Source: Clostridia bacterium
Lineage (GTDB): Bacteria; Bacillota; Clostridia; Oscillospirales; CAG-272
DNA length: 61,339 bases
NCBI GenBank assembly: GCA_017444735.1
Contig: JAFSWB010000001.1
Span: 1 to 61,339 of the forward strand
Reading direction: 5' to 3'
In this document: positions 45,381 through 53,576 of the stretch, one piece after another
Position numbering within the stretch: the first letter of the stretch is position 1
Layout: each line of letters starts with the position of its first letter
Notes under the pieces: model-generated
Told to the model about the DNA's origin: nothing
Seen by the model: only the letters and a program-made list of their open reading frames with translations
Databases searched by the model: none
Position numbers and translations under genes: made by a program

Positions 45381-45409
45381 TTGATTTGCGGGCTGAAATC
45401 TGCTATCAT
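45381..45409 (+). promoter_or_regulatory. Promoter for pepD
   Basis: TTGATT (45381-45386), 17-bp spacer, TATCAT (45404-45409), 32 bases before the start codon. Confidence 0.6.
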
Positions 45410-45440
45410 TTACAAAAAGCGTATTCCGGGGGAAAGAACA

Positions 45441-46868
45441 ATGTTTGAAAACGTCAGTCACGGGGAAGTATTCTCCTTTTTTGAAGAAATATCGAAGATC
45501 CCGCGCGGATCGGGAAACGAGGCGGGGATAGCGTCGTTTCTCGAGGGATTCGCGAAGGATCGCGGGCTTTCGTGCGTCCGCGACGGCGCGAACAACGTCC
45601 TCATAATGAAAGAGGCGTCCGCGGGCAGGAAGAAAAGCCCGTCCGTCGCGCTTCAGGGCCACGTCGACATGGTCTGCGAGGCGGCGCCCGGCGTCGTCCA
45701 CGATTTTCTCCGCGATCCGATAAAGCTGATACAGGACGGGGATATCCTGTCGGCGGACGGCACGACGCTCGGCGCCGACGACGGCGTCGCGGCGGCGATA
45801 ATGCTCGCCCTGCTCGACGGCGATCTTCCTCTCCCTCGCATCGAGTGCCTTTTCACGACGTCTGAGGAGATCGGGCTTCTCGGGATGAAGGCGTTCGACT
45901 TCTCGCTTCTCAAATCGCGCCTTATGATAAATCTCGACTCCGCCGACGAGGGCGTCGCGACCGTCTCCTGCGCCGGAGGCGTAAGGACGGACGTCACGCT
46001 GCCGCTCGATCCGTCGGGCGGGGAGGACGGAGAGTTTTACAGTCTCGACGTCGGGGGCCTTTTCGGCGGTCACTCGGGCGAGGACATCTCCCTTCGCCGC
46101 GTGTCGGCGATCGCCGCCGCGTTCGACGTTCTGAGGTTCGTGTCGGCGGTCTCTCCCGTCCGCGTCGCGCGCGCCGCGGGCGGCGGAAAGGACAACGCGA
46201 TCCCGCGCGAGTGCTCCGTCGTATTCGCCGCGGACCGCGGCGCCGATATAACGGGAGCCGCGGCGAAAGCGGAGGTCCTGCTCCGCGCGCATCTGACCGA
46301 CTGCGACGGCGGTCTTTTCGTGAAGATCGGAAAGGCGGAGAAAACGGAGACCGCGACGGCGGAAAGCACTCAGAAACTGATCGACTTTTTCTCGACGCTC
46401 CGTCCGGGTCCGGTCGAGTGGATCGGAAGCCGTGACGGCATGGTCGAGACGTCGTATAATATCGGAAAGGTCGCCGTCTCCCCTTCCGAGGCGAAGATCA
46501 CTCTTTCGTCCCGCTCGCCGGGAGCGGAGGCGCTCGACGATATGGAGCTTCGTCTCGAGGCGACTGCGCGTCTCGCCGGCGGCGCGGCTCGCCACAGAGC
46601 GCGCTATCCCGGATGGAAATACAGAGAGGGAACGACCCTCCAGCGCGTATATTCGGCAGTTTTCGAAAAACAGTACGGATACGCCCCGGTCATCACCGGG
46701 ATCCACGCGGGGCTCGAGTGCGGCCTCGTAAGCGACGCGATCCCCGATATGGATATCATCTCTCTCGGGCCGGTCGTCAGGGACCTTCATTCCCCGGCGG
46801 AGACGCTGTCCGTTTCGTCCCTCGACCGTCTTTACTCGGTCGTTCTCGGGATGCTTGAAGAGATATAA
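45441..46868 (+). CDS. pepD: Aminoacyl-histidine dipeptidase (PepD, M20C)
   Basis: 475 residues: SKIPRGSGNE start, metal sites in LQGHVDMV (His), LGADDGVAAA (bridging Asp) and TTSEEIGLLG (catalytic Glu), INLDSADEG and a C-terminal His in ITGIHAGLECG. A cytoplasmic dipeptidase with broad specificity. ATG at 45441 chosen after GGGGGAAAG. Confidence 0.92.
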   Translation: MFENVSHGEVFSFFEEISKIPRGSGNEAGIASFLEGFAKDRGLSCVRDGANNVLIMKEASAGRKKSPSVALQGHVDMVCEAAPGVVHDFLRDPIKLIQDGDILSADGTTLGADDGVAAAIMLALLDGDLPLPRIECLFTTSEEIGLLGMKAFDFSLLKSRLMINLDSADEGVATVSCAGGVRTDVTLPLDPSGGEDGEFYSLDVGGLFGGHSGEDISLRRVSAIAAAFDVLRFVSAVSPVRVARAAGGGKDNAIPRECSVVFAADRGADITGAAAKAEVLLRAHLTDCDGGLFVKIGKAEKTETATAESTQKLIDFFSTLRPGPVEWIGSRDGMVETSYNIGKVAVSPSEAKITLSSRSPGAEALDDMELRLEATARLAGGAARHRARYPGWKYREGTTLQRVYSAVFEKQYGYAPVITGIHAGLECGLVSDAIPDMDIISLGPVVRDLHSPAETLSVSSLDRLYSVVLGMLEEI

Positions 46869-46886
46869 AACAAAGGAGAAAATAAA

Positions 46887-47156
46887 ATGAAAGCTGTAAT
46901 TACGGTAATCGGACGCGACACGGTCGGCATCCTCGCGAAGGTAAGTTCGGCGTGTGCCGAAAAAGGCGCGAATATCATCGACGTGACGCAGTCCGTCATG
47001 AGAGATATGTTCACGATGATAATGCTCGTCGACATCGACGGGCTGACTTCCGATTTTTCGGATCTCTCCTCGTCCCTTGAGGCGCTCGGAGAAGAAATCG
47101 GCATGAAGGTCCACGTAATGCACGAGGATATTTTCAATTCGATGCACAGGATCTGA
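46887..47156 (+). CDS. ACT-domain protein (UPF0237)
   Basis: 89 residues: one ACT domain, KAVITVIGRDTVGILAKVSS, then ANIIDVTQ and a conserved MHEDIFNSMHRI end. This protein is almost always encoded next to the PFL/UPF0210 gene, as here (14-base gap). Probably a small-molecule sensor. SD AAAGGAGA. Confidence 0.9.
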   Translation: MKAVITVIGRDTVGILAKVSSACAEKGANIIDVTQSVMRDMFTMIMLVDIDGLTSDFSDLSSSLEALGEEIGMKVHVMHEDIFNSMHRI

Positions 47157-47170
47157 TCGGAGCTTGACCT

Positions 47171-48529
47171 ATGATAAACACGAAAGATATTCTTGAAACG
47201 ATCAATATGATCGACAACGAAAATCTCGACATACGAACGATCACGATGGGGATCTCGCTCCTCTCGTGCGCCGATTCCGACGCGAAAAGGGCGGCGGAAA
47301 AGGTCTACGACAAGATCACCCGCTCGGCGGAGGGCCTTGTCGCGGCGGGCGAGCGGATCGAGCGCACGTACGGCATCCCGATAATCAACAAAAGGATCTC
47401 GGTGACGCCGGTTTCGATGCTCGCGGCGGCGTCCGGAGGCGATCCGACGGTCTACGCCCGGACGATGGACCGCGCGGCGAAAGAGCTCGGCGTCAACTTC
47501 ATCGGCGGGTATTCCGCCCTCGTTCACAAGGGCTTTTCGGCGGGCGACAGGGAACTGATAGCGTCGATCCCCGAGGCGCTCTCGGAGACGGAGTTCGTCT
47601 GCTCGTCGGTCAATATCGGATCGACGAAGTCGGGGATCAATATGGACGCCGTCGCCCTTATGGGGGAGGCGGTCGTCAGAACGGCGCGCCTCACGGCGGA
47701 CCGCAGCTGCATCGGCGCGGCGAAGCTCGTTGTCTTCATGAACGCGCCGGAGGATAATCCGTTTATGGCGGGCGCGTTCCACGGACCGGGCGAGCCGGAC
47801 CTCGTCCTGAACGTCGGCGTCTCCGGACCCGGCGTCGTCAGAGCCGCCGTCGCGAAGCATCCCGACGCCGATCTCTCCGTCATCGCGGACGTTATAAAGA
47901 AGACGGCGTTCAAGATAACGAGGATGGGTCAGCTCGTCGGAACGGTCGCGTCCGATATGCTCGGAGTGCCGTTCGGGATCGTCGACCTGTCCCTCGCCCC
48001 GACGCCCGCGGTCGGCGACTCGGTCGCCCACATCCTCGAGGAAATGGGGCTCGAAACGTGCGGCGTCCCCGGCACGACGGCGGCACTCGCGCTCCTCAAC
48101 GACGCGGTGAAAAAGGGCGGCGTGATGGCGTCGTCCCACGTCGGCGGACTGTCCGGCGCGTTCATCCCCGTGTCCGAGGACGCCGGTATGATCGACGCCG
48201 CGAGAGACGGAACGCTCACGGTCGAAAAGCTCGAGGCGATGACGGCTGTCTGCTCCGTCGGCCTCGATATGATAATAATCCCCGGCGACACGACGGCGGA
48301 GACCGTCTCCGCGATCATCGCCGACGAGGCGGCGATCGGAATGGTGAACTCGAAGACGACGGCGGTCCGCGTGATCCCCGCGATAGGGAAGAACGTCGGC
48401 GACGAGCTCGAATTCGGCGGCCTTCTCGGGTCGGGACCCGTGATGAAGCTGAACGACGCGAAAAGCTCCGCCCGGTTCGTCCGCCGCGGCGGACGGATCC
48501 CCGCTCCGCTTCAGTCTCTCAAAAACTGA
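47171..48529 (+). CDS. PFL family protein (UPF0210/DUF711)
   Basis: 452 residues. Typical blocks: [79 protein letters not shown] end. The structure of the family resembles glycyl-radical enzyme barrels, but biochemical function is not established. Its last 43 bases are part of the 87-bp direct repeat at 48486-48572. Confidence 0.9.
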   Translation: MINTKDILETINMIDNENLDIRTITMGISLLSCADSDAKRAAEKVYDKITRSAEGLVAAGERIERTYGIPIINKRISVTPVSMLAAASGGDPTVYARTMDRAAKELGVNFIGGYSALVHKGFSAGDRELIASIPEALSETEFVCSSVNIGSTKSGINMDAVALMGEAVVRTARLTADRSCIGAAKLVVFMNAPEDNPFMAGAFHGPGEPDLVLNVGVSGPGVVRAAVAKHPDADLSVIADVIKKTAFKITRMGQLVGTVASDMLGVPFGIVDLSLAPTPAVGDSVAHILEEMGLETCGVPGTTAALALLNDAVKKGGVMASSHVGGLSGAFIPVSEDAGMIDAARDGTLTVEKLEAMTAVCSVGLDMIIIPGDTTAETVSAIIADEAAIGMVNSKTTAVRVIPAIGKNVGDELEFGGLLGSGPVMKLNDAKSSARFVRRGGRIPAPLQSLKN

Positions 48530-48572
48530 CGCCGACGGGTTTTATAAAATAAAAAACGGTCTTCACTTTCCG
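48486..48572 (+). repeat. 87-bp perfect direct repeat, copy 1
   Basis: Identical base for base to 49423-49509. This copy spans the 3' end of the PFL gene and 43 bases beyond it, ending at CACTTTCCG. Here the right arm of the terminator hairpin is missing (CCGAGGCC follows), so this copy looks like the broken side of the terminator but the native side of the coding sequence. Confidence 0.95.
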
Positions 48573-48627
48573 CCGAGGCCTGATAAGGAAGTAATCCGAA
48601 AACAAGATTACAATTGGGGGATCGATT

Positions 48628-49257
48628 ATGAAAAAGATAATAGGTATCGCCGGCGGAACGGCGAGCGGGAAATCGACGTTTACCGATAAACTGGCTGAAA
48701 AACTCACGGCGGACGGACTTTCCGTGAGAACTGTTCATATGGATTCATTCTTCCGTCCCGAGGAGGAACGACCGCACGTCGCGTCGCATATAAGCGGGAA
48801 GGTCTACGTCGATGACAACTGTCCCGATACAGTTGATCTCGACGCTTTTCACGCGGAGTTTGACGCGGTAAAGACGGACGAGAAGACCGATGTCGTGATT
48901 GCAGAAGGACTTTTGATCCTATGGGACGATAAGATAAAGGATGATCTTGACTTACGCGTATTCGTCGACTGCGCCGCGGACGAGAGGATCGTCCGCCGCC
49001 TCCGCAGAAATATGGAGTGGGGACTTTCATTTGATAAGATATCGGCTGTTTATCTCGATATGGTCCGCTTCCGTCATGAGCAGTACGTCGAGCCTACGAA
49101 GTGGACGGCGGATATTATCGTGAACGGCGCAGGCGACACGGGGAAAGCGACCGAAATGATCGCCGGGTGGGTCGAGAAGCAGCAAAAAACTCCGGAGATG
49201 CCGGAATATGACGGAAAACACAGTTTGAAAAGACAAGAGGGCGGTTCTGCGTCTTGA
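48628..49257 (+). CDS. udk: Uridine kinase-like P-loop kinase
   Basis: 209 residues. Walker A GGTASGKS near residues 9-16, HMDSFF, AEGLLIL and FVDCAADERIVRRLRRNMEW (LID region with Arg residues) are typical of uridine kinase/PRK family. Phosphorylates uridine/cytidine or a similar substrate. The C-terminal residues about 195-209 are encoded by a palindromic element and are unlikely to be native. The gene sits alone between the 87-bp repeats, with lower GC than its neighbours. SD is GGGGG, 7 bases before ATG. Confidence 0.85.
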   Translation: MKKIIGIAGGTASGKSTFTDKLAEKLTADGLSVRTVHMDSFFRPEEERPHVASHISGKVYVDDNCPDTVDLDAFHAEFDAVKTDEKTDVVIAEGLLILWDDKIKDDLDLRVFVDCAADERIVRRLRRNMEWGLSFDKISAVYLDMVRFRHEQYVEPTKWTADIIVNGAGDTGKATEMIAGWVEKQQKTPEMPEYDGKHSLKRQEGGSAS

Positions 49258-49276
49258 ACCGTCCCCTTGTCTTGTT
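49232..49276 (+). repeat. REP-like palindrome overlapping the 3' end of the kinase gene (possible terminator)
   Basis: Arms GACAAGAGGGCGGTTC and GAACCGTCCCCTTGTC (49232-49247 / 49256-49271, 14 of 16 pair) followed by TTGTT. It resembles the GACA-GGGGACGGTTC palindromes that are scattered in many clostridial genomes and associated with IS200-like REP transposases. The kinase stop codon lies inside its loop side. Confidence 0.65.
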
Positions 49277-49297
49277 AAAAAACCTTCTTGTTCCCCT

Positions 49298-49326
49298 TTG
49301 ACAGTTTAACCAAGATGTTATATAAT
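49298..49326 (+). promoter_or_regulatory. Perfect consensus sigma-70 promoter
   Basis: TTGACA (49298-49303), exactly 17 bp, TATAAT (49321-49326). It drives the truncated secreted-protein frame at 49345. Confidence 0.8.
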
Positions 49327-49422
49327 TTAACAAATAATAATTCAATGCGAAGGATATTCACAATAAAAAAGATCATCGGAGTCGTTCTGACGGTCACGCT
49401 TTTCCTCTCCGTCCTCTCGGCG

Positions 49423-49509
49423 GCGGCGGACGGATCCCCGCTCCGCTTCAGTCTCTCAAAAACTGACGCCGACGGGTTTTATAAAATAAAAAACGGTCTT
49501 CACTTTCCG
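49423..49509 (+). repeat. 87-bp perfect direct repeat, copy 2
   Basis: Identical to 48486-48572. This copy continues into an intact terminator hairpin (49490-49524), so the 3' side appears native here. The shared left boundary is a GCGGCGGACGG microhomology inside the signal-peptide region. Confidence 0.95.
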
Positions 49510-49524
49510 GTGAGGACCGTTTTT
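49490..49524. terminator. Bidirectional terminator
   Basis: 14-bp stem AAAACGGTCTTCAC / GTGAGGACCGTTTT with loop TTTCCG and A/T runs on both flanks. It ends the DUF1294 gene on the minus strand and the plus-strand transcript. Confidence 0.85.
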
Positions 49525-49525
49525 G

Positions 49526-49795
49526 TCAGAAGACGTATTTCAGCAGGAGAAGGAACAGAATAAAATGCGCGACGGTGAGAAGCGGGAGGGAGATCATAAA
49601 GAGCGGCTTTTTCGTCTTGTGGCGGATGACGATCATCGTGAGAAACATCGTCGGCGCGCCGCCGAGAGCGGCGAGGAAGACGAGCGTCCGCTCGGGGATC
49701 CGCCGCGCGCCGCGCTTCGCGCGTATCTTGTCCGCGATCGCCGCGACGGCGGAGACGAGCGAGACCGCCGCCATATAAACGGCGTACGCGATCAT
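49526..49795 (-). CDS. DUF1294 membrane protein
   Basis: 89 residues with three hydrophobic segments and the family pattern [18 protein letters not shown] then [12 protein letters not shown]. Function unknown; DUF1294 is often fused to cold-shock domains elsewhere. The ATG overlaps the rnhA stop (ATGA). Confidence 0.85.
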   Translation of the reverse strand: MIAYAVYMAAVSLVSAVAAIADKIRAKRGARRIPERTLVFLAALGGAPTMFLTMIVIRHKTKKPLFMISLPLLTVAHFILFLLLLKYVF

Positions 49796-50253
49796 AACGG
49801 ATCGCTCTCTCCTCTGTCGAGGAACGCCGCCGATTCGGCCTGCGCCATCTCGTCGCACCGCTCGTTGTACGGATGACCGGCGTGGCCCTTGACCCAGACG
49901 AAGCTGACCTTGTGTATCGCGAGCAGAGAAAGAAGCTCCTCCCACAGCTCCGGGTTGAGCGCCGGCTTGCCGTCCGCTTTCCGCCAGCCCTTGCGGCGCC
50001 AGTCCTCCGCCCATCCGAGCGTGATCGCGTCGCAGACGTATTTCGAGTCGGACGTCACCGTGACGTCGCACGGCTCCTTAAGCTTTTTCAGCGCCGATAT
50101 GACCGCCGTCAGCTCCATCCTGTTGTTCGTCGTCGACGCCTCGCCTCCGGAGAGCTCCTTTTCGATCCTGCCGTAGACGAGGATCGCGCCCCATCCGCCG
50201 GGTCCCGGGTTCTTCCTGCACGATCCGTCGGTATAAATATCAACGTGTTTCAT
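49792..50253 (-). CDS. rnhA: Ribonuclease HI
   Basis: 153 residues: VDIYTDGSC (catalytic Asp), [12 protein letters not shown] (Glu), TSDSKYV (Asp) and [17 protein letters not shown] (His/Asp). Degrades RNA in RNA-DNA hybrids. Confidence 0.96.
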   Translation of the reverse strand: MKHVDIYTDGSCRKNPGPGGWGAILVYGRIEKELSGGEASTTNNRMELTAVISALKKLKEPCDVTVTSDSKYVCDAITLGWAEDWRRKGWRKADGKPALNPELWEELLSLLAIHKVSFVWVKGHAGHPYNERCDEMAQAESAAFLDRGESDPL

Positions 50254-50349
50254 AACTCACACTCCCGCCTTTTCGCTCTCTTTATTCTACCACATCGCGG
50301 TTCTCCGTTCAAGTGAGAAAAAAACCTCCGCCGACTTCTTCCGCGCCCC

Positions 50350-50378
50350 TTGAAATCCCTCGGATTATGTCATATAAT
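50350..50378 (+). promoter_or_regulatory. Promoter for the DUF1846 gene
   Basis: TTGAAA (50350-50355), 17 bp, TATAAT (50373-50378). It is 56 bases before the start codon. Confidence 0.7.
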
Positions 50379-50433
50379 ATACTATGGGAAAAGAGGTTCT
50401 CCGGGAGGAGATCAGAACGAGCTGGGGGCGGCA

Positions 50434-51921
50434 ATGCAGAAGATCGGTTTTGACAACGAAAAATATCTGAAGGAGCAGTCCGAACATATCCGCGACAGGA
50501 TAGCGAGCTTCGGAGGGAAGCTGTATCTCGAATTCGGAGGAAAGCTTTTCGATGATAATCACGCCTCGCGCGTGCTTCCCGGCTTCGCGCCGGACAGCAA
50601 GATCCGGATGCTGATGAAGCTGAAGGATCACGCGGAGATCATTATCGTCGTCTCCGCCGAGGCGATCGAACAGAACAAGGTCCACGCGGCGGTCGGGCTG
50701 ACGTACGATATGGACGCCCTCCGGCTGATCGACGCTTTTACCGAGATCGGGCTTCTCGTCAGGTCGGTCGTCATCACCCACTACAAGGGCCAGCCGGCGG
50801 CTGACAAATTCATGGCGCGCCTCGAGAACCTCGGCGTTAAGGTCTACCGCCACTATCCGATCCCCGGATATCCGTCCAATACAAAGCTCATCGTCAGCGA
50901 GGACGGATACGGCAAAAACGAGTACATAGAGACCGAAAGGTCGCTCGTCGTCGTCACCGCGCCCGGTCCGGGAAGCGGCAAGATGGCGACGTGCCTCTCC
51001 CAGCTTTACCACGACAATCTGCGCGGGATCAAGTCCGGATACGCGAAATTCGAGACGTTCCCGATCTGGAATCTGCCTCTGAACCACCCCGTCAACCTCG
51101 CGTACGAGGCGGCGACGGTCGATCTCAACGACGTCAATATGATCGACCCGTTCCACCTCGAGGCGTACGGGAAAACGACCGTCAACTACAACCGGGACGT
51201 CGAGATATTCCCGGTCCTCAAGCTCATCTTCGAGGAGATATACGGCGAATGCCCGTACAAGTCCCCGACGGATATGGGCGTCAATATGGCGGGCTACTGC
51301 ATCACGGACGACGAGGCGGTCAGGGACGCCGCGAAAAAGGAGATCGTCAGACGGTATTACAGCACGCTCTGCAAAAGGACGAACGGAGCGGCGAAGGACA
51401 CCGAAGTTTACAAAATGGAGCTTCTTATGAACAAGGCGGGCGTCAGCCCCGCCGACCGTCCCGTCGTCAAGGCGGCGCTCGACAAAGCGCACGCGACGGG
51501 CGGCCCCGCCGTCGCCATCGAGCTTCCCGACGGGTCTCTCATTACCGGAAAAACGTCGCTTCTGCTCGGCGCGTCGGCGTCGGCGCTTCTCAACGCGCTC
51601 AAGGTCCTCGGCGGCATCAACGACGAGCTCCATCTCATCCCGCCCGCCGTCATCGAACCGCTCTCGCGCCTCAAGACGGAAAAGCTCGGCGGTCACAACC
51701 CGCGGCTCCACGCGGACGAGGTCCTCGTCGCTCTCTCGATATCGGCGTCGACGAACCCCGCCGCGGAGCTCGCCATGAAACAGCTTGACAAACTGAAATG
51801 GTGCGAGGCTCATTCGAGCGTTATGGTCACCGCGGTCGACTCCGGCATTTACAGAAAACTCGGGATCAATCTCACTCAGGAACCGATCTACCAGTCGAAA
51901 AAACTGTTCCACAGACAGTGA
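50434..51921 (+). CDS. DUF1846 domain protein
   Basis: 495 residues with family blocks MQKIGFDNEKYLKEQSEHI at the start, GGKLFDDNHASRVLPGF, TAPGPGSGKMATCLSQLYHD (P-loop-like GPGSGK near 184-189) and KSPTDMGVNMAG. Conserved in Firmicutes and Actinobacteria. A nucleotide-binding or transferase activity is suggested by the P-loop-like segment but unproven. Cytoplasmic. ATG at 50434, SD GGGGG. Confidence 0.85.
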   Translation: MQKIGFDNEKYLKEQSEHIRDRIASFGGKLYLEFGGKLFDDNHASRVLPGFAPDSKIRMLMKLKDHAEIIIVVSAEAIEQNKVHAAVGLTYDMDALRLIDAFTEIGLLVRSVVITHYKGQPAADKFMARLENLGVKVYRHYPIPGYPSNTKLIVSEDGYGKNEYIETERSLVVVTAPGPGSGKMATCLSQLYHDNLRGIKSGYAKFETFPIWNLPLNHPVNLAYEAATVDLNDVNMIDPFHLEAYGKTTVNYNRDVEIFPVLKLIFEEIYGECPYKSPTDMGVNMAGYCITDDEAVRDAAKKEIVRRYYSTLCKRTNGAAKDTEVYKMELLMNKAGVSPADRPVVKAALDKAHATGGPAVAIELPDGSLITGKTSLLLGASASALLNALKVLGGINDELHLIPPAVIEPLSRLKTEKLGGHNPRLHADEVLVALSISASTNPAAELAMKQLDKLKWCEAHSSVMVTAVDSGIYRKLGINLTQEPIYQSKKLFHRQ

Positions 51922-51943
51922 CTCCGGAAAGGGGGGACCGATC

Positions 51944-52570
51944 ATGAAACGGCTCGCCGTTTTCTTCAAAGCGATCGCCGCCGGTATAATGATAAGCATC
52001 GGCGGAGCGGTCTATCTCTCGTGCGACAACAAATACGTCGGAGCGGTCGGATTCTGCGTCGGCCTCATCTCCGTCGTAATGCTCGGAATGGAGCTTTATA
52101 CCGGAAAGATCGGATATATCCCCACGGAGCCGGTCTCGTACTGGTTCGACACGGTGATCTCGGTCTTCGGAAACCTCGTCGGGTGCGCGATCATCGGGTT
52201 CATCCTGCCCGCGTCGGATAAAGCGGTCGCCGCCTGCGCCGCGCGGCTGACAAAGCTCGTGCCGCGAACGCTCGCCGACGCCGCGCTCTGCGGCCTTCTG
52301 ATCTACGTTTGCGTCGAGATCTGGAAGAGGCATAAAAACGTCGTCGGAGTCCTGTTCTGCGTCCCCGCCTTCATCCTCTGCGGGTTCGAGCACTCCGTCG
52401 CCGATATGTTCTACTTTATAAACGCGAGATCGTTCTCGCTCGAATCTATTCTCTTCGTCGCTGTCGTTGTCGTCGGCAACGGCGTCGGAGCGGTCCTGAC
52501 CCACCTCCTTCTGAAAGGGGCGGAGAAGATCGCCGAAAAAGGAAAAAAAGGAGCGGATAACAATGTTTAA
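51944..52570 (+). CDS. Formate/nitrite transporter (FNT) family channel
   Basis: 208 residues with six hydrophobic segments. Family blocks are GFCVGLISVVMLGMELYTGK and FILCGFEHSVADMFYF (about 140-155), which contains the pore His of FNT channels. It is shorter than classical FocA (about 280), mainly in the loops and ends. Substrate (formate, nitrite, lactate or hydrosulfide) cannot be told. Its 3' end overlaps trpS by 8 bases. Confidence 0.85.
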   Translation: MKRLAVFFKAIAAGIMISIGGAVYLSCDNKYVGAVGFCVGLISVVMLGMELYTGKIGYIPTEPVSYWFDTVISVFGNLVGCAIIGFILPASDKAVAACAARLTKLVPRTLADAALCGLLIYVCVEIWKRHKNVVGVLFCVPAFILCGFEHSVADMFYFINARSFSLESILFVAVVVVGNGVGAVLTHLLLKGAEKIAEKGKKGADNNV

Positions 52571-53570
52571 GGATAAAAAGATCGTTTTCTCCGGCGTTCA
52601 GCCGACAGGCGTGCTGACGCTCGGGAACTACCTCGGAGCGCTTCGGAACTTCTCGGCGTTTTCCGATGAATACCACTGCTATTACTGCGTCGTTGACGAG
52701 CACGCGATCACGGTCAGGCAGGACCCCGGGGAGCTGAGACGGCGCACGTACGATATGATCGCCCTTTATATCGCCTGCGGGCTCGACCCGGAGCGGAACA
52801 CTCTGTTCGTGCAGAGCCACGTCCCGGCTCACGCGGAGCTGTCATGGATCCTCAACTGTTTCACGATGTTCGGCGAGCTTTCGCGGATGACGCAGTTCAA
52901 GGACAAATCGAAAAAGAACGCGGACAACGTGAACGCCGGTCTTTTCACGTACCCGGTGCTTATGGCGTCGGACATCCTTCTTTACCAGACGGACCTCGTC
53001 CCGGTCGGCTCCGATCAGAAACAGCACCTCGAGCTGTCCCGCGTCATCGCGGAGCGTTTCAATCACGTTTTTTCAGACACCTTCACCGTTCCGGAGCCGT
53101 ACATCCCGAAGACGGGCGCGAAGATCATGTCTCTCGCCGATCCGACGAAGAAGATGTCGAAATCGGACGAAAACGAGAACGCCGTCGTCAGGATCCTCGA
53201 CCCGCGCGACGTGATAATAAAGAAATTCAAGAGAGCCGTCACCGACTCCGGAAGCGAGATAAAGAGAGCGCCGGGGAAGGACGGCGTCGGAAACCTCATG
53301 ACGGTCTATTCCGTGTTCACCGGAAAGAGCGACCGTGAGATCGAAAAGGAATTCGAGGGAAAAGGGTACGGCGATTTCAAGGCGGCTGTCGGCGAGGTCT
53401 GCGCGGACGCGCTCGCGCCCGTTCAGGCGGAGTTCGCCCGACTCTCGGCGGATAAAAAGTACCTCGAGGAGGTCATGAAAAAAGGCGCCGAGGAGGCGGG
53501 ATACAACGCGCGCCGCACGCTCGCGAAGGTACGCCGGAAAGTCGGCTTCATCGACTTGCCGCGCGATTGA
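52563..53570 (+). CDS. trpS: Tryptophanyl-tRNA synthetase
   Basis: 335 residues: FSGVQPTGVLTLGNYLGAL carries the HIGH-type motif, VDEHAIT, GLFTYPVLMASDILLYQ, VGSDQKQHLELSR and the KMSKS loop KKMSKSDEN. SD AAGGAG is located within the FNT gene. No T-box leader, as it lies inside an operon. Confidence 0.96.
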   Translation: MFKDKKIVFSGVQPTGVLTLGNYLGALRNFSAFSDEYHCYYCVVDEHAITVRQDPGELRRRTYDMIALYIACGLDPERNTLFVQSHVPAHAELSWILNCFTMFGELSRMTQFKDKSKKNADNVNAGLFTYPVLMASDILLYQTDLVPVGSDQKQHLELSRVIAERFNHVFSDTFTVPEPYIPKTGAKIMSLADPTKKMSKSDENENAVVRILDPRDVIIKKFKRAVTDSGSEIKRAPGKDGVGNLMTVYSVFTGKSDREIEKEFEGKGYGDFKAAVGEVCADALAPVQAEFARLSADKKYLEEVMKKGAEEAGYNARRTLAKVRRKVGFIDLPRD

Positions 53571-53576
53571 GCGGAT

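Larger units (their letters stand above)
49345..49563 (+). pseudogene. Orphan signal peptide fused to repeat sequence (truncated secreted-protein gene)
   Basis: 72 codons. The first 28 residues are a good signal peptide (MRRIFTIKKII..., hydrophobic core, then SAAA). The frame then enters the 87-bp repeat at 49423 and continues through the terminator at 49490, which cannot be native coding sequence. No ribosome binding site is visible. It looks like the 5' end of an exported-protein gene cut off at the duplication junction. Confidence 0.6.

Noticed and set aside
44487-47147. Very long minus-strand open frame (886 codons) across ispD, pepD and the ACT gene
   Set aside because: Only its 3' third is ispD. 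The rest is antisense to pepD, is Arg/Asp rich with no domain, and arises from GC-rich codon bias.
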